Part shown: in pieces, positions 1 to 8,557 of the stretch | Layout of the letters: every line of letters begins with the position of its first letter | Numbering within the stretch: position 1 is the stretch's first letter | Assembly (NCBI RefSeq): GCF_003626575.1 | Contig: NZ_RBDY01000007.1 | Location: forward strand, 178,589 to 242,588 | Length of the DNA: 64,000 bases | Direction: 5' to 3' | Source: Streptomyces radicis | Lineage (GTDB): Bacteria; Actinomycetota; Actinomycetes; Streptomycetales; Streptomycetaceae | Program-made: the position numbers and the translations under genes | Notes under the pieces: generated by a model | What the model saw: the letters and a program-made list of their open reading frames with translations, nothing else | What the model was told of the DNA's origin: nothing | Databases searched by the model: none

Positions 1-1
1 G

Positions 2-544
2 CCCGATCCGCACAGTGTGCTGCGCGGGATCGCGGGTCAACGGCCGGGGCCAGGAGTCGTGGAGCGGTTCGAGGCGGCCCTGACGCGTGAGGAGATCACC
101 GCGGCCGCGAGCGCGCGGCCCACACCGTACGCGGCCACGCTGATCGCCGCGCTCTCCACGCGCGGCAGACAGGTGGCCATCGCCACGAACAACTCCCCCC
201 TGGCGGCCCAGCATTACCTCGACCGCCAGCAGCTCTCCGGCTATGTGGGCGGCCGGGTGCACGGCAGGACGGCGGACATCGCCCTGCTCAAGCCCCACCC
301 CGACTCCCTGCACCGGGCGTTGGCCTCGGCGCGGACGCGGCCCGAGCGGGCGTTGATGATCGGCGACAGCGTGTCCGACCTGCGGGCGGCGGAGGCGGCG
401 GGCGTACCGTTCCTGGGGTACGCGGACGACGGCGCCGGTGCCGAGGCGTTGCGGGGGGCGGGCGCGCGTCATGTGGTGCGCTCTCTCGAGCACGTGCTCA
501 CCGCGCTGATCACCCCCACATTCGGTCCAGACGCACCCTTTTGA
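2..544 (+). CDS. HAD-family hydrolase, C-terminal part
   Basis: Haloacid-dehalogenase-type phosphatase whose 5' end lies outside the window. The frame is open from base 2, so the GTG at 17 is probably not the true start. Visible HAD motifs are motif II (IATNNS, about 60 residues from the left edge), the motif III lysine (LLKPHPDSL) and motif IV (MIGDSVSDLRAAEAAG), which bind phosphate and Mg2+. Motif I (DxD) and the cap start must lie upstream. The protein ends shortly before a phosphotransferase start. The substrate cannot be told; the family contains phosphoglycolate- and sugar-phosphate-type phosphatases. Confidence 0.85.
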   Translation, partial: PDPHSVLRGIAGQRPGPGVVERFEAALTREEITAAASARPTPYAATLIAALSTRGRQVAIATNNSPLAAQHYLDRQQLSGYVGGRVHGRTADIALLKPHPDSLHRALASARTRPERALMIGDSVSDLRAAEAAGVPFLGYADDGAGAEALRGAGARHVVRSLEHVLTALITPTFGPDAPF

Positions 545-618
545 GCCATCGGAATCGGCTCGCCCGCGGCGTACCGTGTCGCTACTCACCACCCACTCGC
601 CGCCGGAAGGCCACCACC

Positions 619-1809
619 ATGAGCCAGCCGCCGCCCCGGACTTCGCTGCGCGGTCACCACCGCGTCTGGCAAGTCCTGCGCGCGGAGGGCGAATTCGCTT
701 CCCTGGGGCGGCTCAAGGCCGGTAGGCCCCGCCCCGGGGTGCAGCGTTTCGACCCTCGTTGCTTCCTCCACGAGGAGGATCTTCTCGTCCGTCTCGCGCG
801 GCTCGGCGTGCCGCGCATCGCCCCCGTGTACCTGCTCGGCCCCGGCACCACGCGGGTCCACGGGTACATCGAGGGCGAGCCACTCTCGGCGCTGCGCCCG
901 CCCGGCACCGCGCTCGCCGACCGGGAGATCGCCCAACTGACGGATCTCTTCGGCACGTTGGCTGGCATCCCGCCCGCCGCCGTCGAGGCCGTCCACCGCT
1001 GCCCCGCGGCGCTGCGGCCGCGCACCAGCCGCGACTTCCTGCGCGGCCTGGTGCGCTTCACCCGGCGCCGCGTCCACACGGTGCACCGCCCGGCGCTCGG
1101 CGGCCTGTTCACCGCGCTGCGCGTCGACCCCGTGGTGCTCTCGCCCACCGGGCCGCTGGCCAGGGACGCCACGCTGCTGACCGACCGGCCGTTCTGCCTG
1201 CTCCACGGCGACCTGCACCGGGACAACCTGATCAACGCCGAGGCCGACGGCCTGCTGTGGACGATCGACTGGGAGCTCGCGCTGGTCGGCGACCCGCTCT
1301 ACGACCTGGCGACGCACCTCCACCTGATGCGCTACCCGCCCGCGCAGGAACACGACCTGCTGTCGCGCTGGGCGCGGGAGATGGAGGCCCGGCTGCCGGG
1401 CGCGGCGGCCGGGCTCTCGCGCGATCTGCCGCGTTATCTCGCCTACAAGCGCGTGCAGTCGGTGTTCACCGACGTCACACGGCAGGCCGACGCGGTGCGG
1501 GCCGCGCCACCCGAGGAGCTGGACGAGCGCATCGCCCACGCAGGGGCGGTCGTCTCGACCGCGCTGCGCCGGGCGGCGCGGACCCTGGGCCTCGCCCTGG
1601 TGCCGGGGCCCAGGGCGGTGGAGGCGGTCTATGCCGCGTTCAACGCCGGGCTCGGCGCGGCTCCCGCGCTTCCTCCGGCCCCGTCGTCGCAGCCGCCTCC
1701 CGGCGCTCGAGCCGCAGGGACGGTAGTGCCCGCGCAAGCGGCGCCGGGAGCCACCAGGCGCGGCGGCCCATCAGCTGCATGGCGGCGGGAACGATCAGGC
1801 AGCGGATGA
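619..1809 (+). CDS. APH-family phosphotransferase
   Basis: Kinase-like phosphotransferase of the aminoglycoside phosphotransferase/choline kinase fold, 396 residues from the ATG at 619. An in-frame upstream extension to 541 looks unconserved. The Brenner catalytic loop is clear (CLLHGDLHRDNLI) and is followed by the metal-binding IDWELALVGDPLYDLATH. These orthodox motifs suggest an active enzyme on a small molecule. The last 50 or so residues are rich in Pro, Ala, Gly and Arg. They are encoded across the 3' end of the convergent MMPL gene (about 170 bp overlap), so the tail may be non-homologous readthrough past a lost stop. The substrate is unknown. Confidence 0.85.
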   Translation: MSQPPPRTSLRGHHRVWQVLRAEGEFASLGRLKAGRPRPGVQRFDPRCFLHEEDLLVRLARLGVPRIAPVYLLGPGTTRVHGYIEGEPLSALRPPGTALADREIAQLTDLFGTLAGIPPAAVEAVHRCPAALRPRTSRDFLRGLVRFTRRRVHTVHRPALGGLFTALRVDPVVLSPTGPLARDATLLTDRPFCLLHGDLHRDNLINAEADGLLWTIDWELALVGDPLYDLATHLHLMRYPPAQEHDLLSRWAREMEARLPGAAAGLSRDLPRYLAYKRVQSVFTDVTRQADAVRAAPPEELDERIAHAGAVVSTALRRAARTLGLALVPGPRAVEAVYAAFNAGLGAAPALPPAPSSQPPPGARAAGTVVPAQAAPGATRRGGPSAAWRRERSGSG

Positions 1810-3847
1810 TCACCGCGTCCACGAAGATCGCCACGGCCATGCCGAACCCCATCTGCTGGAGCATCCGGTCGGGGCTCGCGACGAACGCGCCGAAGACCAC
1901 GATCATGATGGCGCCCGCCGCGGTGATGACCGAGCCGGTGCGCGCAAGACCCTCCCGCACGGAGTGGGCGGCGTCGCCGGTGCGTTCCCACTCCTCGTGG
2001 ATACGGGAGACCAGGAAGATCTCGTAGTCCATCGAGAGCCCGAAGACGATCGCGAAGATCATCACGGGCAGGAACGCCTCGATCGGGCCGCCGTCGACGC
2101 CGAACGCGCCCTCCTGGAAGACCAGGGTCATCGCGCCGAGCGCGGCGCCGATGGAGAGCAGGTTGAGCGCCGCGGCCTTGAGCGGGATCAGCACCGAGCG
2201 GAAGACGGCCATCAGCAGCAGGAGCGAGAGGCCGACGACGATGGCGAGGAAGAGCGGCATGCGCTCGGCGACCTTGTCGGCGTAGTCCTCGGTGGCCGCG
2301 GTGGCGCCGCCGACGAGGTGGTCGGCGCCCGTCTCCGCGGCGAGCGCGGGAAGGACGTCGCCGCGCAGCGCCTCGACCAGCTCGGATGTGGCCTCGTCCT
2401 GCGGCGCGGAGTCGGGGAACACGAGCACCGTGGCGACCTCGCCGTCCTCGGTGGGGATCGGCGGGGTCGCGGTGGCGACGCCCTCGGTGCCGCCGAGCGC
2501 GGCGGTCGCCGCCTCCCCCGCGGCCAGGGCCCCCGCGTCCCCGCCGTCGACGACCACGACGAGCGGGCCGTTGAAGCCTGGCCCGAAGCCCTCGGACAGC
2601 AGGTCGTACGCCTCCCGACTCGTGGACCCCGCCGGGTCGTTGCCCGCGTCGGCGAAGCCGAGCCGCAGCGAGAGCGCGGGGGCGGCCAGCGCGCCGAGCG
2701 CCACGACGGCGACCACGAGCGCGGCCAGCGGCCTGCGTTGCACCGCGCCGCCGAGCCGCCGCCAGAACGCGCCATCGGGCGCCCGGCCCTTGGCGGCGCG
2801 CCTGGCGGCGCGGGCCGTGAACTGCCGGGCGAAACGCGCCCCGAACACGCCGAGCAGCGCGGGCAGCAGGGTCAGCGACGCGACCATCGTGACCAGCACG
2901 GTCAACGCGACGGAGAGCGCGAGGCCCTGGAGCGAGCCGAGGCCGAGCACCACCAGGCCGAGCAGCGCCAGGATCACCGTGCATCCGGCGAAGAACACCG
3001 TGCGCCCCGCCGCGTCCATCGCCCGGGTCGTCGCCTCGGCGGGCGTGGCACCGGCGACCAGCTCCTGGCGGTAGCGGGCGAAGCTCAGCAGCGCGTAGTC
3101 GATGCCGACGCCGAGGCCGACGAGCATCATCACATAGGGCGTGTGGTCGGCGATCGTGAAGGCGTGGGAGAGCAGGATGATCAGCCCGATCGTCGAGCCG
3201 ACGGCGAACAGCGCGGTGATGACCGGCAGTCCCGCGGCGACGACCGTGCCGAACATGAAGACGAGGATCACCAGCGCGGCCATGATGCCCAGGCCCTCGG
3301 CCGCGCCGCCCTCGCCCTCGGCGAGCACGCGGGCCGCGTCGCCGCCGAGCTCGACGGTGAGCCCGTCGCCCCGCGCCTCGCGCGCGGTGTCGAAGACGCG
3401 CTCGGTGTCCTCGGGCAGCATCTGCTCGGACGGCACGTCGAGCACGACGGTGGCGTAGCCGATGGTGCCGTCGCCCGAGAGCGGGGCGCCGTCCTCGTAG
3501 AGGCTCACCACCCCGGCGACGGCGGGGAGTTCGGCGACATCGGCCAGCATCGACTCCACGCGGTCGCGGATGGCCGGGTCCTCGAGCCCGCCGTCGTGCG
3601 CCATGACGATGCCGAGGGTGTCCCCCGCGCGGTCGGAGCCGTGCGCGGCCAGCAGGTCGGCGGCCTCCTGCGACTCGGTGCCGGGGATGGCGTAGTCCTC
3701 GCGGTAGTCGTTCCCCGCGGCGGACGCGCCCGCCCAGACGCCGATCAGCACGGCGAGCCACAGGCCGATGGCGAGCCATCTGCGGCGGTGGGCCCAGCCC
3801 GCGACGCGGGCGAGGACGCCTCCTCTGGCGGGGGGTCGGGTGGTCAT
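1640..3847 (-). CDS. MMPL-family RND transporter
   Basis: Integral membrane exporter of the MMPL (mycobacterial membrane protein large) branch of RND transporters, 735 residues. There is one transmembrane helix near the N-terminus, a large extracytoplasmic loop, a helix bundle (about residues 150-350), a second loop, and a second bundle near the C-terminus containing FGLSMDYEIFLVSRIHEEW. The matching motif of the first half is GLGVGIDYALLSFARYRQ. The Asp-Tyr pairs in both are the proton-relay signature of the family. The ATG at 3847 is preceded by GGGAG. It lies downstream of a kinase/response-regulator pair on the same strand, which could control it (inference). The substrate is probably a lipid or hydrophobic metabolite. 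Confidence 0.93.
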   Translation of the reverse strand: MTTRPPARGGVLARVAGWAHRRRWLAIGLWLAVLIGVWAGASAAGNDYREDYAIPGTESQEAADLLAAHGSDRAGDTLGIVMAHDGGLEDPAIRDRVESMLADVAELPAVAGVVSLYEDGAPLSGDGTIGYATVVLDVPSEQMLPEDTERVFDTAREARGDGLTVELGGDAARVLAEGEGGAAEGLGIMAALVILVFMFGTVVAAGLPVITALFAVGSTIGLIILLSHAFTIADHTPYVMMLVGLGVGIDYALLSFARYRQELVAGATPAEATTRAMDAAGRTVFFAGCTVILALLGLVVLGLGSLQGLALSVALTVLVTMVASLTLLPALLGVFGARFARQFTARAARRAAKGRAPDGAFWRRLGGAVQRRPLAALVVAVVALGALAAPALSLRLGFADAGNDPAGSTSREAYDLLSEGFGPGFNGPLVVVVDGGDAGALAAGEAATAALGGTEGVATATPPIPTEDGEVATVLVFPDSAPQDEATSELVEALRGDVLPALAAETGADHLVGGATAATEDYADKVAERMPLFLAIVVGLSLLLLMAVFRSVLIPLKAAALNLLSIGAALGAMTLVFQEGAFGVDGGPIEAFLPVMIFAIVFGLSMDYEIFLVSRIHEEWERTGDAAHSVREGLARTGSVITAAGAIMIVVFGAFVASPDRMLQQMGFGMAVAIFVDAVIIRCLIVPAAMQLMGRRAWWLPAPLARALPSLRLERREAAATTGPEEAREPRRARR

Positions 3848-4190
3848 GTCGGTTCTCCCGTCGGGTCGTTGCCGGTGTGGGACGCGGCGTGCGGCGAGGG
3901 CGGCGGGGCCCCGACGGCGAACGGCGCGGGCGCGCACGTGCCGCCCCGAGCGGGCGGGGGCGCACGGCCGAGCAGCGGCACGGCGATGAACGCCACCTGA
4001 TCAACGCCCCACGATCAACGCCGCGTTCGGGCGCCGCGTCCGTTCCGCGTCCACCTCGCAACGGTGGCCCACGGAGGGCGCGCGCACGTCGGCCCGTGGA
4101 GGTCACCCGCGCTACCCCAGCGGTTGCGCCCCCGCCGGGCGGCATACACCCGTGGTCGTCAGGGCCGCCCCTAGGGGGTCGCGCCCCGGC
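3848..4190. other. Intergenic region upstream of the MMPL gene
   Basis: No convincing gene in these 340 bases. It must hold the MMPL promoter. The only structure seen is a direct repeat of GATCAACGCC at 3999-4008 and 4013-4022 (14-bp period), about 150 bases before the MMPL start. This spacing could suit a regulator binding one face of the helix, but no known consensus is recognised. Confidence 0.4.
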
Positions 4191-4208
4191 CCCCGAGACG
4201 GCTCGGGG
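4191..4208 (-). terminator. Hairpin after the response regulator
   Basis: CCCCGAG and CTCGGGG are separated by ACGG, forming a 7-bp stem that begins at the stop codon of the minus-strand response regulator. No U-run follows, which is usual in high-GC actinomycetes. Confidence 0.5.
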
Positions 4209-4883
4209 TCAGCTCATCCAGCCGGGGGTGATCATGCCCGTCTCATAGGCCAGGATGACGAGTTGGGCCCGGTCGCGGACGTCGAGCTTGGTCATGATCC
4301 GGCTGACATGGGTCTTCGCGGTGGCCGGGCTCAGCACCAGCCGCCTGGCGATCTCGTCGTTGGTCAGGCCCGCGCCCACCAGGCCCATCACCTCGCGCTC
4401 GCGCTCGGTCAGGGCGCCGAGCCTGGGGCTCGGGTCGGGCTGGCGGGCCCGGCCCGCGAACTCGGCGATCAGCCGCCGCGTCACCGCGGGCGCGATCAGC
4501 GCGTCGCCGCGCGCGCAGACCCTGATGCCGTGCAGCAGCTCCATGGGCTCGGTGTCCTTGACGAGAAACCCGGACGCGCCCGCGCGCAGCGCCCCGTACA
4601 CGTAGTCGTCCACGTCGAACGTCGTGAGGATGACGACCCTGACCCCGGCCAGGCGCTCGTCGGCGACGATCCTGCGGGTGGCGGCGAGGCCGTCCTCCTC
4701 GGGCATCCTGATGTCCATCAGCACGACGTCGGGGCGCAGTTGACGCGCGAGCGCGACCGCCTCGGTGCCGGTGGACGCCTCGCCGACGACCTCGATGTCG
4801 TCCTCGTCCTCGAGGATCGAGCGGAAGCCCGCCCTGACCAGCTTCTGGTCATCGGCGAGCAGCACGGAGATGCGGGCGGCCAT
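4209..4883 (-). CDS. LuxR/NarL-type response regulator
   Basis: Two-component DNA-binding regulator of 224 residues. The N-terminal receiver domain has the acidic pair in LLADDQKL, the phosphorylated Asp in VVLMDIRMPEEDG and the conserved Lys in FLVKDTEP. The C-terminal GerE/LuxR helix-turn-helix contains LTEREREVMGLVGAGLTNDE. It is encoded about 200 bases downstream of a sensor kinase on the same strand, its probable partner. It lies upstream of the MMPL exporter, a plausible target (inference). Confidence 0.95.
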   Translation of the reverse strand: MAARISVLLADDQKLVRAGFRSILEDEDDIEVVGEASTGTEAVALARQLRPDVVLMDIRMPEEDGLAATRRIVADERLAGVRVVILTTFDVDDYVYGALRAGASGFLVKDTEPMELLHGIRVCARGDALIAPAVTRRLIAEFAGRARQPDPSPRLGALTEREREVMGLVGAGLTNDEIARRLVLSPATAKTHVSRIMTKLDVRDRAQLVILAYETGMITPGWMS

Positions 4884-5089
4884 GCCGTTCAGCGTAGCCC
4901 TGGGCGGGCGGCCTCACCGGCGCGCGGAGCCCGTCGAGCCCGTTGAGCCCGCGGTGCGGCACGACCCCGCCGATACCGACGGCCAGCCGTCCACGGCACG
5001 CGATCGGCGAAACGGCGCGCCGGGGGCCGCCGTTCGCTCGGGCGCCGCGCCGTCGGGGTCGTCGGGTTCCGTGTTCGGACGCTCCGGGA

Positions 5090-6301
5090 TCACCGCTCCC
5101 CGGCCGGGGCGACGCCCTCCGACCGCCGGGGCAGCGGAAGGCGGGCGGCGACGCGGAAGCCGGTCGCGGTGGTGCGCGCGGTCAGCTCGCCGCCCAGGGC
5201 CCTGGCGCGCTCCCGCATGCCCGCGATGCCGCTGCCCTCGGGGGCGTCGGCCGCGCCGCGCCCGTCGTCCTCGACGGTGACCCGCAGCTCGCCCGGCGCG
5301 TAGTCCACGGTGATGGCGGCGCCCTCGGCACCGGCGTGGCGCGTGACGTTGGTGAGCGACTCCTGAACGATCCGGTACGCCGCGAGCGAGATCTGCGGGG
5401 GCACGACCGGCGGGGCGCCGCTGGTGTCCACGCGGACGTCGAGCCCGGTGGCGGCGGCCCGGTCGGCCAGCTCCCCGAGGCGTTCGAGCCCGGCGGGCGC
5501 GGGCGCGGTGGGGGCGTCCTCGTCCACCTGGCGCAGCACGCCGAGGGTCGCGCGCAGCTCGCGCAGCGCCTCCTTGCTCGCGTCGCGCACGAACTCGAGG
5601 GCGGCGACCAGCTCCTCGGTCTGCCCCGGGCGCTTGGTGCTGCGGTGCAGGGCGGCGGCGGCCTGGACGTTGATGAGCGAGATGTTGTGGCCGAGGACGT
5701 CGTGCAACTCGCGGGCGAGCCTGAGCCGTTCCTCGGTCGCGGACTGGCGGGCGCGCACGTCGCGCTCGCGCTCGGCGGCGCGCACGCGCTGCTCGGTCTC
5801 GTTCAGATACGCCCGGCGCACGCGCATGGCGTGCCCGAACGCGATCGCGCTGAGAAGCCAGCCGCCGATCAGCGCGATCGCCATGTTGTCGACCTCGCGC
5901 TTGCCGCGGTCGTCGGCGAGGACGAACTCGGCATAGCCGATGGCCAGCATGGCCGTCACGAAGAGCGTGATGACGGCGGCCGGTCGCCCCGCCCTGGCGA
6001 CGGTGTAGACGGCGACCATGAAGCAGGCGAGCGGCGTCGCGCCGTCGACCGCGGACAGTGGGAAGAACGCCGCGCCGCACACCAGGATCGCGGCGGCCAC
6101 CGGCACGGGCCACCGCCGCCTGAACGCCAGCGCCACCCAGCACGCGATCAGCAGCGCCCGGCCGCCGAGCGCCACCTCCCAGCCGCCGCGCTCGGGCTCG
6201 AAGAGGAGGGTGCCGATGTCGAAGAGCAGCACGAGCCCCGTCAGCGGCAGCACCGGCTCCCGGCGAACCGCGCGCGCGAAAGAGGCAAGCGAGGCGAGCA
6301 C
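5090..6301 (-). CDS. Sensor histidine kinase (HisKA_3 type)
   Basis: Membrane sensor kinase. The N-terminal third has four or five hydrophobic segments and little extracytoplasmic sequence. A coiled stretch (ETEQRVRAAERERDVRAR) leads into the dimerisation box with the phospho-acceptor His (ARELHDVLGHNISL). The ATPase domain has an N-box (ESLTNVTRHAGAEG) and a G-box (VEDDGRGA). The reading frame is open to 6382, but starts beyond 6301 would overlap the divergent ankyrin gene, so the GTG at 6301 is preferred (403 residues). It pairs with the response regulator downstream. The signal is unknown. Confidence 0.88.
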   Translation of the reverse strand: MLASLASFARAVRREPVLPLTGLVLLFDIGTLLFEPERGGWEVALGGRALLIACWVALAFRRRWPVPVAAAILVCGAAFFPLSAVDGATPLACFMVAVYTVARAGRPAAVITLFVTAMLAIGYAEFVLADDRGKREVDNMAIALIGGWLLSAIAFGHAMRVRRAYLNETEQRVRAAERERDVRARQSATEERLRLARELHDVLGHNISLINVQAAAALHRSTKRPGQTEELVAALEFVRDASKEALRELRATLGVLRQVDEDAPTAPAPAGLERLGELADRAAATGLDVRVDTSGAPPVVPPQISLAAYRIVQESLTNVTRHAGAEGAAITVDYAPGELRVTVEDDGRGAADAPEGSGIAGMRERARALGGELTARTTATGFRVAARLPLPRRSEGVAPAGER

Positions 6302-6356
6302 GGCGTCCAGAGTACGTAGGCTGGTACGACCCAGCGCTACCCAGGAGGACGTCCCC

Positions 6357-6776
6357 ATGACCGGCCCCGCTCCGGAGAGCAACGAGCCCGCGCACGACCC
6401 GGAGGTGCTTCAGCTGGCGGCGAAGATCTTCGATCTGGCCCGCCAGGGGGACACCGCGACGGTGGCAGCCTACGTGGACGCGGGCGTTCCGCCGAACCTC
6501 AGCAACGACAAGGGCGACACGCTGCTGATGCTCGCGGCGTACCACGGGCACGCGGACACGGTCAGGGTGCTGCTCGAGCGCGGCGCGGCGCCGGGCCGGG
6601 GCAACGACAAGGGCCAGACCCCGATCGCGGGCGCGGTGTTCAAGGGCTCGGTCGAGGTGGTCCGCGTCCTGCTCGAAGCGGGCGCGGACCCGGCGGCGGG
6701 CCAGCCGTCGGCGATCGACACGGCGAGGATGTTCGGCAGAACGGAACTCCTGGCCCTGTTCGACGCAAGCCGCTAG
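6357..6776 (+). CDS. Ankyrin-repeat protein
   Basis: Soluble 139-residue protein made almost wholly of ankyrin repeats. Units begin around residues 25 (DTATVAAYVDAGVPPNLSND), 55 (GDTLLMLAAYHGHADTVRVL) and 88 (GQTPIAGAVFKGSVEVVRVL), with a partial final repeat. These modules mediate protein-protein binding; no enzyme domain is present. The ATG at 6357 follows GGAGG at ideal spacing. It is divergent from the sensor kinase, and its 3' side opens directly onto the tandem repeat array. Confidence 0.9.
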   Translation: MTGPAPESNEPAHDPEVLQLAAKIFDLARQGDTATVAAYVDAGVPPNLSNDKGDTLLMLAAYHGHADTVRVLLERGAAPGRGNDKGQTPIAGAVFKGSVEVVRVLLEAGADPAAGQPSAIDTARMFGRTELLALFDASR

Positions 6777-6799
6777 CCGCGGACCGACCCGCGCCCCCA

Positions 6800-7918
6800 C
6801 GGGTTCCCCTGCGGGGAGCGAAGCCGTCGGGGCGGGGGATGAGTGGGTCCCCTGCGGGGAGCGGCGGCCGCTGCCGCGGGGGCGCAGGTTCCCTGCGGGG
6901 AGCGGAGCCACTGGGGCGCGGGATGTGGTCGGTCCCCTACGGGAAGCGAAGCCGCTCGCACGGCGGCACAGGGTCCCCTGCGGGGAGCGGCGGCCGCTGG
7001 GGCGGCGGCACAGGTTCCGCTGCGGGAAGCAACCCCGCTCGCGCGGAGGCGCAGGTTCCCTGTGGGAAGCGAAGCCGCTGACGCGGCGACGCCGGGTGCC
7101 CTGCGGGAAGCAACCCCGCTCGCACGGAGGCACAGGTTCCCCGCGGGAAGCGGGGCCGTCGGGGCGGGGGATATGTCGGTCCCCTACGGGAAGCGAAGCC
7201 GCTCGCACGGCGGCACAGGTCCCCTGCGAGGAGCGGCGGCCGCTGGGGCGGCGGCACAGGTTCCGCTGCGGGAAGCAACCCCGCTCGCGCGGCGGCGCAG
7301 GGTCCCTGTGGGAAGCGAAGCCGCTGACGCGGCGACGCCGGGTGCCCTGAGGGGAGCAACCCCGCTCGCGCGGAGGCGCAGGTTCCCCGCGGGGAGCGGG
7401 GCCGCCGGGGCGGGGGATGTGTCGGTCCCCCGCGGGAAGCGAAGCCGCTCGCACGGCGGCACAGGGTCCCCTGCGGGAAGCGAAGCCGCTGGCGCGGGGG
7501 CGCCGGGTGCCCTGAGGGGAGCAACCCCAATCGCACGGAGGCGCAGGGTCCCTGCGGGGAGCGGCGGCCGCTGGGGCGCGGGATGTGTCGGTCCCCTACG
7601 GGAAGCGAAGCCGCTCGCACGGCGGCACAGGGTCCCCTGCGGGGAGCGGAGCCACTGGGGCGCGGGATGTGTCGGTCCCCTGCGGGGAACGAAGCCGCTG
7701 ACGCGACGGCACAGGTCCCTGCGGGGAACAACCCGGCTCGCACAGGCGGCGCAGAGTCCCCTGCGGGGAACAGCCCCGCTCACACGCGCGACACAGCGTC
7801 CCCTGCGGGAAGCAACCCCAATCGCGCGCGCGGCACAGGCTCCCCTGCGGGGAGCAACCCCAATCGCACGGGCGGCGCGGGGTCCTGCGGGAAGCAGAGC
7901 CGCTCGGGCGGCGGCGTG
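6800..7918. repeat. Tandem array of ~27 imperfect 40-43 bp units
   Basis: Units begin GGTCCCCTGCGGGGAGCG or a variant and end near GGCGGCACAG. Each unit carries two short inverted repeats: CCCC-TGC-GGGG at its start and GCCGC...GCGGC in its second half. Unit lengths vary (40, 42, 41, 40, 41 and 43 in one set of six), so no reading frame is kept. Six distinct unit types recur in the same order, giving a higher-order repeat: the block starting at 6931 recurs at 7178 (247 bp later) and 7424 (246 bp later). A reduced four-unit version follows, to 7590. There are no spacers, so it is not CRISPR. It lies in a gap between convergent genes. Function unknown. Confidence 0.9.
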
Positions 7919-8413
7919 CCAACGGCGGCCGAGGGCGGCACCCATGCGGACGCACCTGGCACGGAAACCCTCGCCCAGCCCAAGGCCCACCCGCAACCAT
8001 CCCCCGGAGGGCACCCGCCCCCGCCGAAGGCGGCGCCGCTGGGGCGGCGGCACAGGTTCCGCTGCGGGACGCAGAGCCGCTCGCGCGGCGGCGGGCTCCC
8101 CTGCGGGGAGCGGGATCGTTTGCGCCACCGCGCGCCGACCCCCGCCTTCCGTGGACGGGACCGCCGCACCGCCATCACCACGCGCACCCGTCGAGCACGA
8201 GAATCCCCTGCGGGGAGCAGCCCTCCTCGGGTGGCGGCGCGCCAGCGCCTCGACGCCGGACGGCCCCCGCCGGAACGGACCCGTTCGCACAACCGCGCGC
8301 CGACGGCCCCGAAGGGGCACCCTCATCCCGCCGAAGGCGGGACCGCCGCGGAACCGGTCCCCCCCGCGGAGCGAATCCGCGTGGGAGCGAATCCGCGCGG
8401 AGGCCGGGGCCGT
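7919..8413. repeat. Degenerate tail of the tandem array
   Basis: Scattered, decayed copies of the 41-bp unit can be recognised: GGTTCCGCTGCGGGA near 8055, CTCCCCTGCGGGGAGCGG near 8097, ATCCCCTGCGGGGAGCAG near 8204 and GGAGCGAATCCGCG near 8376. They are separated by non-repetitive GC-rich DNA. GCCGAAGGCGG recurs near 8022 and 8330. No gene is supported here; the long open frames have no codon-level structure. Confidence 0.65.
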
Positions 8414-8557
8414 TCAGGGGTGGGTGGGTGGGGCCAACGCCTCGGACAGCCGCGACGCGTTGCGCCGCCGCCAGCGTTCGACCACCGCGCCCCGGCGCAC
8501 GACCGCGCCCGCGTTGTCCATCCCCCCGGCGAGCACCTCCGCCCCCTCGTCGCTCAT
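8414..8557 (-). pseudogene. Truncated phosphotransferase N-terminus
   Basis: A 47-codon frame starts at an ATG that overlaps the stop of the oxidoreductase gene (ATGA), the mark of a translationally coupled downstream gene. Its first 28 or so residues (SDEGAEVLAGGMDNAGAVVR and on) resemble, from memory, the start of an actinomycete phosphotransferase family. The similarity then stops and the frame ends next to the repeat tail. The rest of the gene is missing. I read it as a gene truncated where the array expanded or arrived; a genuine 47-residue peptide is less likely. Confidence 0.5.

Noticed and set aside
1964..4000. A 678-codon plus-strand frame opposite the MMPL gene
   Set aside because: It is the antisense shadow of a clear membrane exporter, with His/Asp/Glu/Arg-rich composition typical of such shadows.
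6800..7918. CRISPR array
   Set aside because: Units abut directly with no unique spacers, period is ~41 bp, copies diverge throughout, and no cas genes are near.
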